Below are positions 40,937 to 48,772 of a DNA stretch of 48,772 nucleotides, piece after piece. Source of the stretch: Bacteroidota bacterium (lineage in GTDB: Bacteria; Bacteroidota; Bacteroidia; Bacteroidales; UBA7332); the NCBI GenBank assembly GCA_030706585.1, contig JAUZOF010000003.1, forward strand, positions 1 to 48,772, given 5' to 3'. Under the pieces are notes generated by a model. That model was not told the origin of the DNA and made no database searches. It was given only the letters and a program-made list of their open reading frames with translations. Position numbers and translations under genes: made by a program. Position 1 is the first letter of the stretch. The number at the start of each line of letters is the position of its first letter.

Positions 40937-43147
40937 TTAAAACCAGAACCCGAGATTGGCTGAGAATGTCGGTCGTTGGTACAAATCAGACAATCCTACG
41001 CCAATATCCAACGGCCCTACAGCTGTCTTGATGGAGTATTTTACACCTCCACCAAAGACCGACCTGAAGTTTAGGTTCCGTATCGCATCATCCGTCTGCA
41101 ATAATTCGTTCAGGAGTACCGATACATATCTGTTTTCAGACAAATGATACCGGGCGCCCAACGATCCAATATAGGCATAACGGTCTGCCAGCATCACCGG
41201 CGGCAATCCGATAAAGGGCAAATGGTGATTGAAATACTGCGAATAAGACTCCCCGCCCACCATCGTTATTTTTGCCAGCGGATAATCTTTATTGAAAAGC
41301 ATACGGCTGTAAAATGCGGTCTGAAGGGCCACTTTATTGGACACCGGAATGGTATTATTCATCCGGATCAACAATGTCGGTGTCATTTTCTCAAGCGTAT
41401 GCAAATCTGTGTTCAGTGAAAACTCCGTATAGAGATTGGTTCCTTTGGTAGGGAAATAGTAATTATCCAGATTATCCAGCGAAAACCAGACGTAGGGATT
41501 GGTTACCCAAAAAGTGGACTTATCCGGCGATAATACCTGATAGTCATTCTTGGAAAATATATCTCCTTTGAAAAACTCTTCCCTAATACCCACTCCGGCA
41601 TTACATTTCGACAAAAAAGACTGGTACAAGTAGGCCGCAGCGGAGGTGTAAAAGAAGTCTATGTTAAACGCCTTGTGTCCGTCCTCAAAGACATTAATAT
41701 GCTGGAATTTTCCTTTTATCTCGGCGCCCAAAGTCATAAAATTGCGGTTACTGCTCTCCGCAATCAGGCTCAGACCGGGATTGGCTGAGAACTCCGCATT
41801 GCCTGACAAAAGGGTAAACCGGTTGCCATAGCTTTTCTTCGAAACATTAAACATCAGTGCGGCTGCATCGGTGGTATTTGCCTTGAAGCCAAAATTCTGC
41901 GACCTCACTTTTTGCGGAATCACATCCAGATTCAAGGTCTTGGACTCATCTCCGGTCAGGTCGAAATAGATACGTTCGAATCCACCCAAACCATATATCC
42001 GGTCAATCGCGTTTTTAATTTCCTGGTAAGAGTAATTTCCAGGCAGGGTCAGTCCCATCATCCCTTTCAGGAACTCTTCGTCGAGTGTGTAATTTCCTCT
42101 GAAACTGATTTGACCAATGTGCCACTTTTCAGGCATGATGAATTGCCGGGAGCTGACGTTTTGTTCAAGATGATATTTAGCCTTTATCCTCCGGAACTCC
42201 TCCCGGTATTTATCGGCAGCTTCCCGACCTCTCAGGGTTAAGGAGTCCAGCGCCTCCCCCGTAAAGGCCAGCATCGAGTATTTAGTTACATCCGGACGAA
42301 TGAGAATATCACACATTCGGGTGTTTTGGGCATATTTTTCCTTACTCATAAATGCGACCAACTGGTTGACCACAATATCCATTGAGTTAAGCTCATTCTT
42401 CTTGGGTGGGTCGCGCTGCAAATCGACACCGATGATGATATCCGCACCCATCTCTTTCGCCACATCGATAGGGAAATTATTCACCACTCCCCCATCAATC
42501 AATGTTCGCTGATTACGCTGGGGCGATTGGAAAAGCGTCGGAATCGCCATACTCGAAAACATCGCAGTAGGCAGGAATCCATCTTTCATTACGACCTCTT
42601 GCCCCGTCTCCAGGTCGGCAGCCACACAGGCAAAAGGTATAGGAAGTTTGGAAAAATCCATGTCCACCGGCACATTGCCGGCAAGTCCGCAAAAGAGGTT
42701 CATCACATTCTGACCTTTCTTAAGCGCCTGGGGAAGTCCGACTTTCTTATCAAGTCCTACATCGAGCGAAAGCAGGTATCGCTGGCGAATCATCTGGTCA
42801 TGCCTTGAGAGATAAGCCCGTGGAACTTCGTCTTTCAATAACGCGTCCCACTTTTGTGCCTTGGCGATACGATAAATCTCATCAGAAGAATAACCCATCG
42901 CATAAATCCCACCGACCAGACTTCCTATGCTGGTTCCCACAATAATATCGACAGGAATGCCCTCCTCTTCCAGTACTTTCAGCACTCCGATGTGGGAGAA
43001 GCCCTTTGCACCGCCACCACTCAGTACGAGAGCGACTTTGGGTCGTTTCAATGTTATTGAATCTGATTGTGATGCAAAAACTGGATTAGCAAGAAATAAG
43101 AAGATTCCTAATAAAGAACTGATAATAGTGTACTTGTTTACCAACAT
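40937..43147 (-). CDS. patatin-like phospholipase fused to an outer-membrane barrel (type Vd-like)
   Basis: The 736-aa product has a signal peptide and a patatin domain with the oxyanion loop SGGGAKG (about 43-49), the nucleophile Ser73 in GTSIGS and the dyad Asp218 in LIDGG. A POTRA-like segment follows (WHIGQISFRGNYTLDEEFL), then a BamA/surface-antigen-type barrel ending in Phe. This architecture matches the PlpD/type Vd autotransporters, whose lipase acts on phospholipids. The start is placed at 43147 because the TACTTTTG promoter box lies upstream; the frame extends to 43210 but that segment has no signal-like start. Confidence 0.93.
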   Translation of the reverse strand: MLVNKYTIISSLLGIFLFLANPVFASQSDSITLKRPKVALVLSGGGAKGFSHIGVLKVLEEEGIPVDIIVGTSIGSLVGGIYAMGYSSDEIYRIAKAQKWDALLKDEVPRAYLSRHDQMIRQRYLLSLDVGLDKKVGLPQALKKGQNVMNLFCGLAGNVPVDMDFSKLPIPFACVAADLETGQEVVMKDGFLPTAMFSSMAIPTLFQSPQRNQRTLIDGGVVNNFPIDVAKEMGADIIIGVDLQRDPPKKNELNSMDIVVNQLVAFMSKEKYAQNTRMCDILIRPDVTKYSMLAFTGEALDSLTLRGREAADKYREEFRRIKAKYHLEQNVSSRQFIMPEKWHIGQISFRGNYTLDEEFLKGMMGLTLPGNYSYQEIKNAIDRIYGLGGFERIYFDLTGDESKTLNLDVIPQKVRSQNFGFKANTTDAAALMFNVSKKSYGNRFTLLSGNAEFSANPGLSLIAESSNRNFMTLGAEIKGKFQHINVFEDGHKAFNIDFFYTSAAAYLYQSFLSKCNAGVGIREEFFKGDIFSKNDYQVLSPDKSTFWVTNPYVWFSLDNLDNYYFPTKGTNLYTEFSLNTDLHTLEKMTPTLLIRMNNTIPVSNKVALQTAFYSRMLFNKDYPLAKITMVGGESYSQYFNHHLPFIGLPPVMLADRYAYIGSLGARYHLSENRYVSVLLNELLQTDDAIRNLNFRSVFGGGVKYSIKTAVGPLDIGVGLSDLYQRPTFSANLGFWF

Positions 43148-43173
43148 ATATCCCTCTATTTTTATGTTTGGTG

Positions 43174-43181
43174 CAAAAGTA
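43174..43181 (-). promoter_or_regulatory. patatin gene -7 element
   Basis: Minus-strand TACTTTTG, exact TAnnTTTG match, 26 bp before the start at 43147. Confidence 0.65.
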
Positions 43182-43326
43182 CTTGTTAGGCTGCATTTGT
43201 TCTGCAACATTTATTACAGAAGGCGGGAAGAAGTCGGTGAATGTTTGATTTGCGGGGATAAAAAGACAAACCGCAACGTTTCACAACGCTACGGCCCGAG
43301 AAAGTTAACCTAAATTACAACTTCAT

Positions 43327-43343
43327 ACCTGTCAGGTTTTTTT
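43327..43343. repeat. half copy of the ACCTGTCAGG element
   Basis: ACCTGTCAGGTTTTTTT: one arm of the hairpin element seen whole at 11805-11832. It sits just after the stop of the receptor gene. Confidence 0.6.
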
Positions 43344-43355
43344 ATCTAATACCCA

Positions 43356-45812
43356 TTACTTAGCACTCCTGCTCTGCTCTTCACTTGATGCGGTAGAACG
43401 GTTGGCGCGAGTCTGGAACGAATCCTTACCAAAACGGTAGTTAAAGGAGATGTTCAACCGGCGGCTGTCCCAATGATTCATCACATTCAGATCCACATTG
43501 GCGTATTTGGTGTAACCGCCTCCCCGGTTGGTATTAAAAAGATCATCAACCGAAACTTTCAGCGTGCCTTGGCTTTTCAATACTTTCTTTTGCACACCCA
43601 GGTCCACAACGTAGCTGTCATAGATGAAGAAGTTCCCCCACAACTGTTTGGACTGATAGCGACCGGACAGCTCGATACCGAAATCCTTCGGCAGCGTGAA
43701 GCTGTTGGTCATGTTTCCGCTATAGCTCCAGCGTTGAAACTTCATCGCACCCGCGAAATCAGAAGTCACCTTCTTAAACATGCCAGTCACGGTTGCATTC
43801 ATCCGCCACCATTTGGTTAACTCCAGTTGAGCTGTCTCGGATGCATTCAGGTCAATGGAATTGCTGAGGTTTTCGTTGGTCTGGTAAATCACCTTCGTCA
43901 CGTCGTTTTGCTGGATCACTTCGGTAAAGAGATCTTTCGTGTAATTGTAGCCAACGGTGGTGATGAATTTACCTTTATAGCTGTGATTCACGCTCATCGA
44001 ATGGGTAAACTGCGGTTGCAGGAACGGATTTCCCTTCATATAGGTATAGGGGTCGAGTATCCATACAAACGGATTAAGAATATGGTAACTCGGACGTCCG
44101 ATACGATAGCTGTAGGAGAATCCCAACTGGTTGTTTTCATTCAGTTTTTGTTGAATATAGAGCGAAGGAAACAAGTTGGTGTAATGGTTCTTATCCACGC
44201 GGTTCATCGAGAGCGAGTTTCCTTTGGAGTTGGTATTCTCAACGCGCAATCCCAGTTGCAGCGAGGTTTTACCAAACTGACCGCGACCGCTAACGTAAGC
44301 CGCATTAATATTTTCATCGTAAATAAAATGATCGTGCTTACTAAGATCACTATTCCAGACAGTACCGGTTTGATCATCCACATCAAAATCTGATTTTCCA
44401 TCATTGGTTACAAAACTTGTTTTTAACCCGGATTCAATTGTAATTTTCTTGTTCAACGGATGAACGTAATCAGCCTTCACGGTAAAGATATCGATATCTC
44501 CGGTCTGAATACCCAACAATCCGAAATCACGGTTCAGGTCCTGGCCGTTGCTGTTGTAGTATTTGCTGGACTGATTATTGGTTGATTTGAAATAAAACTT
44601 CGCATAATCGGCATCCACAGTCAATGAACGTCCGGTGCTGTCAATGTCCCATTTGTAGTTGGCATTGTAGGTAAAATTGTGCCAACGGGCATCGTCATCC
44701 ATAGAGGTAATGATAGTAGAATCCAGCTTCTGATTACGGTCTGAGAAGGATGTCTGAGAAGTTCCGTCTCCCAGGTTATAGCCGGAGGATCCACGAAACA
44801 TCACGCTCACAACATGATTTTTGGCTAAATAGTAGTCCGCCCCTACCTTGAAGTTATGTGCGTTACCGTTGTTATTATCTTTCGAATAGATATTCTGGTA
44901 AGCGCCTGCCAATTCCGAGGAGGTAAAGCGACGCGTTCCATCCATCGTATGCCAGCCCCGCCAATCGTAGAAGGAGTAGTTACCGTACAAGTTTAGCTTG
45001 CCGGAATTAGCATTTAAGTCAATCGTAGCAAAATCGCCCAAACGTTTGCCGATATTCAGGCCCGCGCTCACGTTTCCATTGAATCCCGGCGCCTTGATGT
45101 GTTTCGTCTTAATGTTGATGATGCCGGAATTACCTTCCGCATCGTAACGGGCCGACGGATTTTCAATGATCTCAATCTTATCGACATTCTTGCCCTGCAT
45201 GCCTTTGAGCAGATTGGCCAACTGATCCGCAGAGAGATAGGTCGGTTTGTCGTCAATCATCACTTTCACTCCCTGTTTGCCCTTCAGGCTGATATTGTCG
45301 TTGTTATCGACAGAGACTCCCGGCAGCTTTTTCAGGATCTCATACACATTTTCAGAAGAGGTGGTGATTGAAGCTTCCGGATTAATCACCATCTTATCGG
45401 CTTGCTGCTCGATAAATTTACGTTTAGCCACCACGGTAGCTTCCTTCAGTTGGTGAGTCGATTCATTCAGGATAATGGTACGTTCGACTTTGGCGTTGGC
45501 GCCGATTTCAAATTTCTCCGTTTCCACCTTATTATATCCCAACATGGAGACGGTTACGATGTAAGTGCCGGGAACCACTTTGTCGATGACGAATTCTCCC
45601 GAACGGTTGGTAACACTTCCTTTTACCAATGATTTATCATTGGCACGCAACAGGGCTGCGGTAGCAAATTCCACCGGCTGCTTTTTCTGGTCAACGATGC
45701 GACCTTTCACGCTTCCCAAAGATGCTGCACACATTACAGCCGGGAAAAGAATGCTAAACAGGACAATCCACGATATCCTTGATAGCTGACTAATGGTAGT
45801 TGTTGTTTTCAT
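43356..45812 (-). CDS. TonB-type outer-membrane receptor with carboxypeptidase-regulatory-like N-domain
   Basis: The 818-aa protein has a signal peptide and a CarboxypepD_reg-like domain (GSVKGRIVDQKKQPVEFATAAL, about 33-115). A plug follows (NVYEILKKLPGVSVDNNDNISLKGKQGVKVMIDD, then EIIENPSARYDAEGNSGIINI), then a large barrel rich in aromatic, Asn and Tyr strands. It corresponds to the outer-membrane beta-barrel family (OMP_b-brl) common in Bacteroidota; the substrate is unknown. No partner lipoprotein (SusD) is adjacent. It is probably monocistronic. Confidence 0.92.
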   Translation of the reverse strand: MKTTTTISQLSRISWIVLFSILFPAVMCAASLGSVKGRIVDQKKQPVEFATAALLRANDKSLVKGSVTNRSGEFVIDKVVPGTYIVTVSMLGYNKVETEKFEIGANAKVERTIILNESTHQLKEATVVAKRKFIEQQADKMVINPEASITTSSENVYEILKKLPGVSVDNNDNISLKGKQGVKVMIDDKPTYLSADQLANLLKGMQGKNVDKIEIIENPSARYDAEGNSGIINIKTKHIKAPGFNGNVSAGLNIGKRLGDFATIDLNANSGKLNLYGNYSFYDWRGWHTMDGTRRFTSSELAGAYQNIYSKDNNNGNAHNFKVGADYYLAKNHVVSVMFRGSSGYNLGDGTSQTSFSDRNQKLDSTIITSMDDDARWHNFTYNANYKWDIDSTGRSLTVDADYAKFYFKSTNNQSSKYYNSNGQDLNRDFGLLGIQTGDIDIFTVKADYVHPLNKKITIESGLKTSFVTNDGKSDFDVDDQTGTVWNSDLSKHDHFIYDENINAAYVSGRGQFGKTSLQLGLRVENTNSKGNSLSMNRVDKNHYTNLFPSLYIQQKLNENNQLGFSYSYRIGRPSYHILNPFVWILDPYTYMKGNPFLQPQFTHSMSVNHSYKGKFITTVGYNYTKDLFTEVIQQNDVTKVIYQTNENLSNSIDLNASETAQLELTKWWRMNATVTGMFKKVTSDFAGAMKFQRWSYSGNMTNSFTLPKDFGIELSGRYQSKQLWGNFFIYDSYVVDLGVQKKVLKSQGTLKVSVDDLFNTNRGGGYTKYANVDLNVMNHWDSRRLNISFNYRFGKDSFQTRANRSTASSEEQSRSAK

Positions 45813-45969
45813 AAAGGTATCTCTTAATCTTTTCTGGTTTTCTGATTGAATTTATCTGTTAGACGGAAGGATAATATCGTCCGGTTGCAACAAGAACAAT
45901 TTATTTTGTTAAAAGATATTCTCATATTCCATAGACGTTGAGAAACCGAAAGCATAACCTGACGGGCAC

Positions 45970-46003
45970 AAAAAAGCCTGACAGGAACAAATCCTGCCAG
46001 GCT
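45970..46003 (-). terminator. terminator of the pdxA2-kinase operon
   Basis: On the minus strand AGCCTGgCAGG / CCTGtCAGGCT, followed by TTTTTT, 32 bp after the kinase stop. The stem core resembles the dispersed CCTGACAGG hairpins. Confidence 0.85.
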
Positions 46004-46034
46004 CTATATGAAATAAATCAGTTGCATTATATTT

Positions 46035-47195
46035 CTAACTCTCTACTCCGCCCAACCCATTAGGCCAAAGGTAGCTTCCGGGTTTAATGGTGAGAAAAAG
46101 TGACGGACAGTGCGATACCTGCATCCGAACGACACCGGGAGCCAGTTCCTGAACGGGAATCAGCGTATTCCATTCCAAAAACTTCATCACGCTGTAAGCG
46201 GTGGCACCGCCTTCGATCAGCAGCTCCTGCACATCGCACTGATTCAATATATTCTGAATCACTTTGCTCATTCGCAGACCTAAAACAGAAGAACTTTGGG
46301 GAAAAGAAACCCTCTCATTGGAAATGGAAAGCACCATTTTGCGGGATTCATTCCATTCGTTGACCATTTTGGCTGACCAACTATCGATTTCTCCATCCGG
46401 TTCGTTCTCCTCCAATAATGATTGAGGAAAATAGTGTACGGGACAACCTGTTTCACGAATCTGCTCAACGAAGCGACGGCCCTGCGGATGTGTACTTCCG
46501 CAAATCATCAGAAAATCGGAATGGATAGCCGGACGAACGATATTTGTTTGTTCTTTTACCCCGGCTTTATGAATCAAAACCTGCTCGAAGAAGGCGGCAC
46601 TTCCTGCCAGCAGAGTATCGGAAGAGATTTCTGCTAATGCTTTTCCCAAATCTTCTACCGAAGTAGCATCAGGAATACAAATTCCATTTTGAGTAAATGC
46701 CGTGGAAACATTCCACTCCTTGTTAGCTGCAAACTGCGGGCTGCGATGCAAAAGCAAATCCTTTACTGACGAACTTTTGGCGGGAAAATCAGGATCAGTC
46801 GAAAAGCCGGTCTCATGAAGCAGGCTCTCTCCTACCCAATATTTACCGTCGCAGATGCAACGACCAACTGAAGGATTGGCAGGCTGTAACAAAACAGAGC
46901 TTTTTCCTGTCGCTTGTAACAAGGCATCCAATTCGGCCAATACATGACCACGTAATACCGAATCGGTCTTCTTGAAAAGCCAGCCCGGAGAAGCCAGTGC
47001 ATCCTGAGTCAACCGCAGATGTTGGGCAAAAGCCTCTTCTTCGGTAACGGAACGGCTATCAGTCGCTACAATACGCACATCGGATTCAACATCAGGTATC
47101 GATTCGATACCAAATGCCACCCGAAGGCCATAGCGCATAGCGACACCTGCCATTTCAGCCGCTCCGGTAAGGTCGTCAGCCAGTACGGTTATCAT
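46035..47195 (-). CDS. four-carbon acid sugar kinase (DUF1537 family)
   Basis: The 386-aa enzyme has the N-terminal ADDLTGAAEMAG motif, VATDSRSV and WLFKKTDSVLRGHVLAELDAL (acid-sugar binding), and the C-terminal nucleotide-binding ICGSTHPQG and IEGGATAYSVMK. Family members phosphorylate D-threonate, D-erythronate or related C4 acids at O4. It overlaps the stop of pdxA2 by 4 bp, so both are translated together. The specific acid is not decided by sequence. It is slightly shorter than the typical 420 residues. Confidence 0.92.
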   Translation of the reverse strand: MITVLADDLTGAAEMAGVAMRYGLRVAFGIESIPDVESDVRIVATDSRSVTEEEAFAQHLRLTQDALASPGWLFKKTDSVLRGHVLAELDALLQATGKSSVLLQPANPSVGRCICDGKYWVGESLLHETGFSTDPDFPAKSSSVKDLLLHRSPQFAANKEWNVSTAFTQNGICIPDATSVEDLGKALAEISSDTLLAGSAAFFEQVLIHKAGVKEQTNIVRPAIHSDFLMICGSTHPQGRRFVEQIRETGCPVHYFPQSLLEENEPDGEIDSWSAKMVNEWNESRKMVLSISNERVSFPQSSSVLGLRMSKVIQNILNQCDVQELLIEGGATAYSVMKFLEWNTLIPVQELAPGVVRMQVSHCPSLFLTIKPGSYLWPNGLGGVES

Positions 47196-48220
47196 TTCTT
47201 GCGGTGTTTAGCCATCAGAATAGCGTAGTCGATTGCCACCAGCAATGCATCCGGTGAGGCAATACCTTTTCCGGCAATCTCAAACGCAGTTCCGTGGTCC
47301 ACAGAAGTACGGATAATAGGCAAACCGAGGGTGATGTTTACTCCTTTCACGCTCTTCATAGTCTGTTTTTCATTGTCCCACTGGAAGCCTTCGAGTTTGA
47401 ACGGAATGTGTCCCTGGTCGTGGTACATCGCCACGCACCCGTCATATTTTCCCTGAACCGCTTTTACAAACATGGTATCCGGAGGAACAGGTCCTTCCAC
47501 GTTGTAGCCTTTAGCATTGGCTTCCTGGATTGCGGGAATGATTTCGTTGATCTCTTCGTCACCAAACAGACCGTTCTCTCCGGCATGAGGATTCAATCCG
47601 GCCACCGCAATACGTGGATTCTCTATGCCGAACTGAACGCAAGCGTCATTCAGCAACTGGATCACCTCCAACACTCTCGACTTGGTACAAAGATCGCACG
47701 CTTTACGCAACGAAACATGTGTTGTGGCGTGAATCACGCGCAGATTTTCGTCGGCCAACAGCATGGCGAATTTAGCCGTATTGGTAAAATGGGCATAAAT
47801 TTCAGTGTGCCCGGAGAAGTTATGTCCTGCTTTGTGGATAGACTCTTTGTTAATCGGAGCCGTAACGGTCGCATCGATCTCACCGGCCAACGCCAGATCA
47901 ATCACTTTACGAACTGCTTCGAAAGCGGCATTTCCGGCCATTGCCGAAACCTGTCCCGGTTTCAATTCGGCTATATTGACATTGCCCAGATCGTAAACAT
48001 CGACAGTTCCGAATTCAAATTTGGCTTCAGATACGGATTTGATGGCATTGATCTTTAATGGGCTGTTCAAAAACTGAGCAGCCTGTTTCATAACAGCGGC
48101 ATCACCTGCCACCATCGGACGACAACGGTCATAAACAGAAGTGTCAGATAACGCTTTGAGGCAGATCTCCGGTCCAATTCCGGCCGGGTCGCCCATGCTT
48201 ATTCCTAATATGGGTTTCAT
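47192..48220 (-). CDS. pdxA2: PdxA2-type 4-phospho-acid dehydrogenase
   Basis: The 342-aa NAD-dependent metalloenzyme is PdxA-like: ISMGDPAGIGPEICLKAL, VTAPINKESIHKAGHNFSGHTEIYAHF (metal His), GLNPHAGENG, and MYHDQGHIPFKLEGF. Linkage to a DUF1537 kinase marks it as PdxA2 rather than the vitamin B6 enzyme. It oxidises 4-phosphothreonate or 4-phosphoerythronate, and decarboxylation gives dihydroxyacetone phosphate. The ATG at 48220 was preferred over 48265 because the earlier stretch runs through a dispersed repeat. It is the first gene of the operon; three palindromes lie upstream. Confidence 0.92.
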   Translation of the reverse strand: MKPILGISMGDPAGIGPEICLKALSDTSVYDRCRPMVAGDAAVMKQAAQFLNSPLKINAIKSVSEAKFEFGTVDVYDLGNVNIAELKPGQVSAMAGNAAFEAVRKVIDLALAGEIDATVTAPINKESIHKAGHNFSGHTEIYAHFTNTAKFAMLLADENLRVIHATTHVSLRKACDLCTKSRVLEVIQLLNDACVQFGIENPRIAVAGLNPHAGENGLFGDEEINEIIPAIQEANAKGYNVEGPVPPDTMFVKAVQGKYDGCVAMYHDQGHIPFKLEGFQWDNEKQTMKSVKGVNITLGLPIIRTSVDHGTAFEIAGKGIASPDALLVAIDYAILMAKHRKK

Positions 48221-48252
48221 AATCGAAGACCCCCTAAATCCCCCTATATTTG

Positions 48253-48264
48253 TGTCAAATGACA
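48253..48264. promoter_or_regulatory. operator-like palindrome 1 upstream of pdxA2
   Basis: TGTCAAATGACA: TGTCA / TGACA separated by two bases, one of three similar sites. It lies in a 20-bp arm (48249-48268) that recurs inverted at 48309-48328 with one mismatch. Confidence 0.6.
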
Positions 48265-48312
48265 ATATGTTAACTTATTAACAGTTAGCAAAGTTGTAAC
48301 TGCTTGAAATAT

Positions 48313-48324
48313 TGTCTTTTGACA
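48313..48324. promoter_or_regulatory. operator-like palindrome 2 upstream of pdxA2
   Basis: TGTCTTTTGACA, second site; its flanks form the inverted 20-bp partner of site 1. The centres of sites 1 and 2 are 60 bp apart. Confidence 0.6.
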
Positions 48325-48358
48325 CAAATAACGATACTGGTTTTTTGATCAATTTCAT

Positions 48359-48370
48359 TGTCAAATGACA
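48359..48370. promoter_or_regulatory. operator-like palindrome 3 upstream of pdxA2
   Basis: TGTCAAATGACA, identical to site 1, 46 bp beyond site 2. Another pair, CGATACTG (48332-48339) and CAGTATCG (48369-48376), encloses this site. Confidence 0.6.
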
Positions 48371-48437
48371 GTATCGAAGGGGGACTTTTGAGAGGCGTTA
48401 ATTGTTTTTAGTTCAAATAATTATTTTGCAGTATCAG

Positions 48438-48472
48438 CTCCCTCTCCTTTGGAGAGGGCTGGGGAGAGGTCT
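48438..48472. repeat. GC-rich hairpin element abutting the dehydrogenase stop
   Basis: CCCTCTCC-ttt-GGAGAGGG followed by CTGGGGAGAGGTC. Same family as the efflux-operon elements; it reaches the stop codon of the alcohol dehydrogenase. Confidence 0.75.
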
Positions 48473-48772
48473 ACAGCAATTTCTTGTAAATCGCAATTGC
48501 ATCTTCTTTAGTCACCTCTCTCGGATTATTCTTGAGCAAACGGGTAACATTCATTGCAATATCAGCCAGTTCCGAAAGGACATCTTCAGTGATGCCGATT
48601 TCAGTCAAATGCTGTGGAATGCCACAAGCTTTGGAGATGGCTTCAATCTTTTCGATACCGGCTACAGCAGTCGCTTCATCACTCTCCTTAGGCTCAACGC
48701 CAAGCGCAATGGCCAGTTCTACGTGACGTTTTACATCAGCCGACATATTGAAACGCAATACTTCAGGTAGCA
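48471..48772 (-). CDS. iron-containing alcohol dehydrogenase, C-terminal part (cut by window edge)
   Basis: About 99 codons remain; the frame is open to the right edge. The sequence LPEVLRFNMSADVK followed by HVELAIALGV and the end GIPQHLTEIGITEDVLSELA...NPREVTKEDAIAIYKKLL are typical of the C-terminus of group III iron-dependent alcohol dehydrogenases (FucO/lactaldehyde reductase type), which reduce or oxidise short alcohols or aldehydes with NAD. It lies upstream of pdxA2 on the same strand, with a 250-bp spacer containing the operator-like sites, so it need not be in the same operon. The exact substrate is unknown. Confidence 0.85.
   Translation of the reverse strand, partial: LPEVLRFNMSADVKRHVELAIALGVEPKESDEATAVAGIEKIEAISKACGIPQHLTEIGITEDVLSELADIAMNVTRLLKNNPREVTKEDAIAIYKKLL

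Overview
The window comes from a Bacteroidota chromosome, most likely order Bacteroidales. The evidence is the recurrent -7 box TAnnTTTG (sometimes with TTTG about 20 bp upstream) in place of E. coli-type promoters, Bacteroidota-type outer-membrane proteins, lipoproteins with Bacteroidota-style signals, a GyrA with the [10 protein letters not shown] quinolone region, and the pepT-gcvT pair. I cannot fix the genus. No tRNA, rRNA, CRISPR array, transposase or integrase was seen.

Layout. 1-9283 is mostly housekeeping: gyrA (cut by the window edge, minus strand) diverges from clpC, followed by rmuC and rluF, then a minus-strand operon of ECF sigma factor, membrane anti-sigma-like protein and Spy/CpxP-like periplasmic protein. 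9522-14805 holds an unknown lipoprotein, a 21-bp tandem repeat array with an unknown 240-aa protein (locus A), a TlpA-type thioredoxin protein and a periplasmic lactonase. 15325-24523 is core metabolism: glyA, an OsmC protein, rpiB, a TPR protein, pepT-gcvT, thiE, an aminotransferase and a LolE/FtsX-type permease. 24524-33574 carries a pirin and a carboxymuconolactone-decarboxylase-like gene, then a complete TetR-controlled efflux operon (regulator, TolC-like outer-membrane factor, HlyD-type lipoprotein, two separate ATPases, two ABC-2 permeases), with three copies of the operator TTTAACCAnnTGGTTAAA around its promoter, and an SRPBCC protein. 33822-37787 is accessory DNA: a nitroreductase, an AT-rich orphan gene bracketed by 73-bp direct repeats, a small cassette-like gene, and locus B (a second 246-aa unknown protein next to a second 21-bp array). 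37788-48772 contains a glycosyltransferase, two unknown envelope genes, a patatin/outer-membrane-barrel phospholipase, a TonB-type outer-membrane receptor, and a four-carbon acid-sugar operon (DUF1537 kinase and PdxA2) beside the end of an iron-type alcohol dehydrogenase.

The most interesting signal is the pair of loci A and B. Two similarly built unknown proteins (by eye, distant relatives, each about 240 aa with a Gly/Ser/Thr-rich tail) each sit beside a tandem array of exactly 21-bp units. The two arrays share no obvious sequence, yet share the period, and both stay open in frame on both strands. In array A the third codon positions are the conserved ones, the reverse of normal coding constraint. 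21 bp equals two turns of B-DNA and also one coiled-coil heptad, so a phased protein-binding DNA array and a heptad-repeat peptide are both possible. In addition, the intergenic DNA is rich in hairpin repeat families that have entered operons and in one case supply the C-terminus of a gene.
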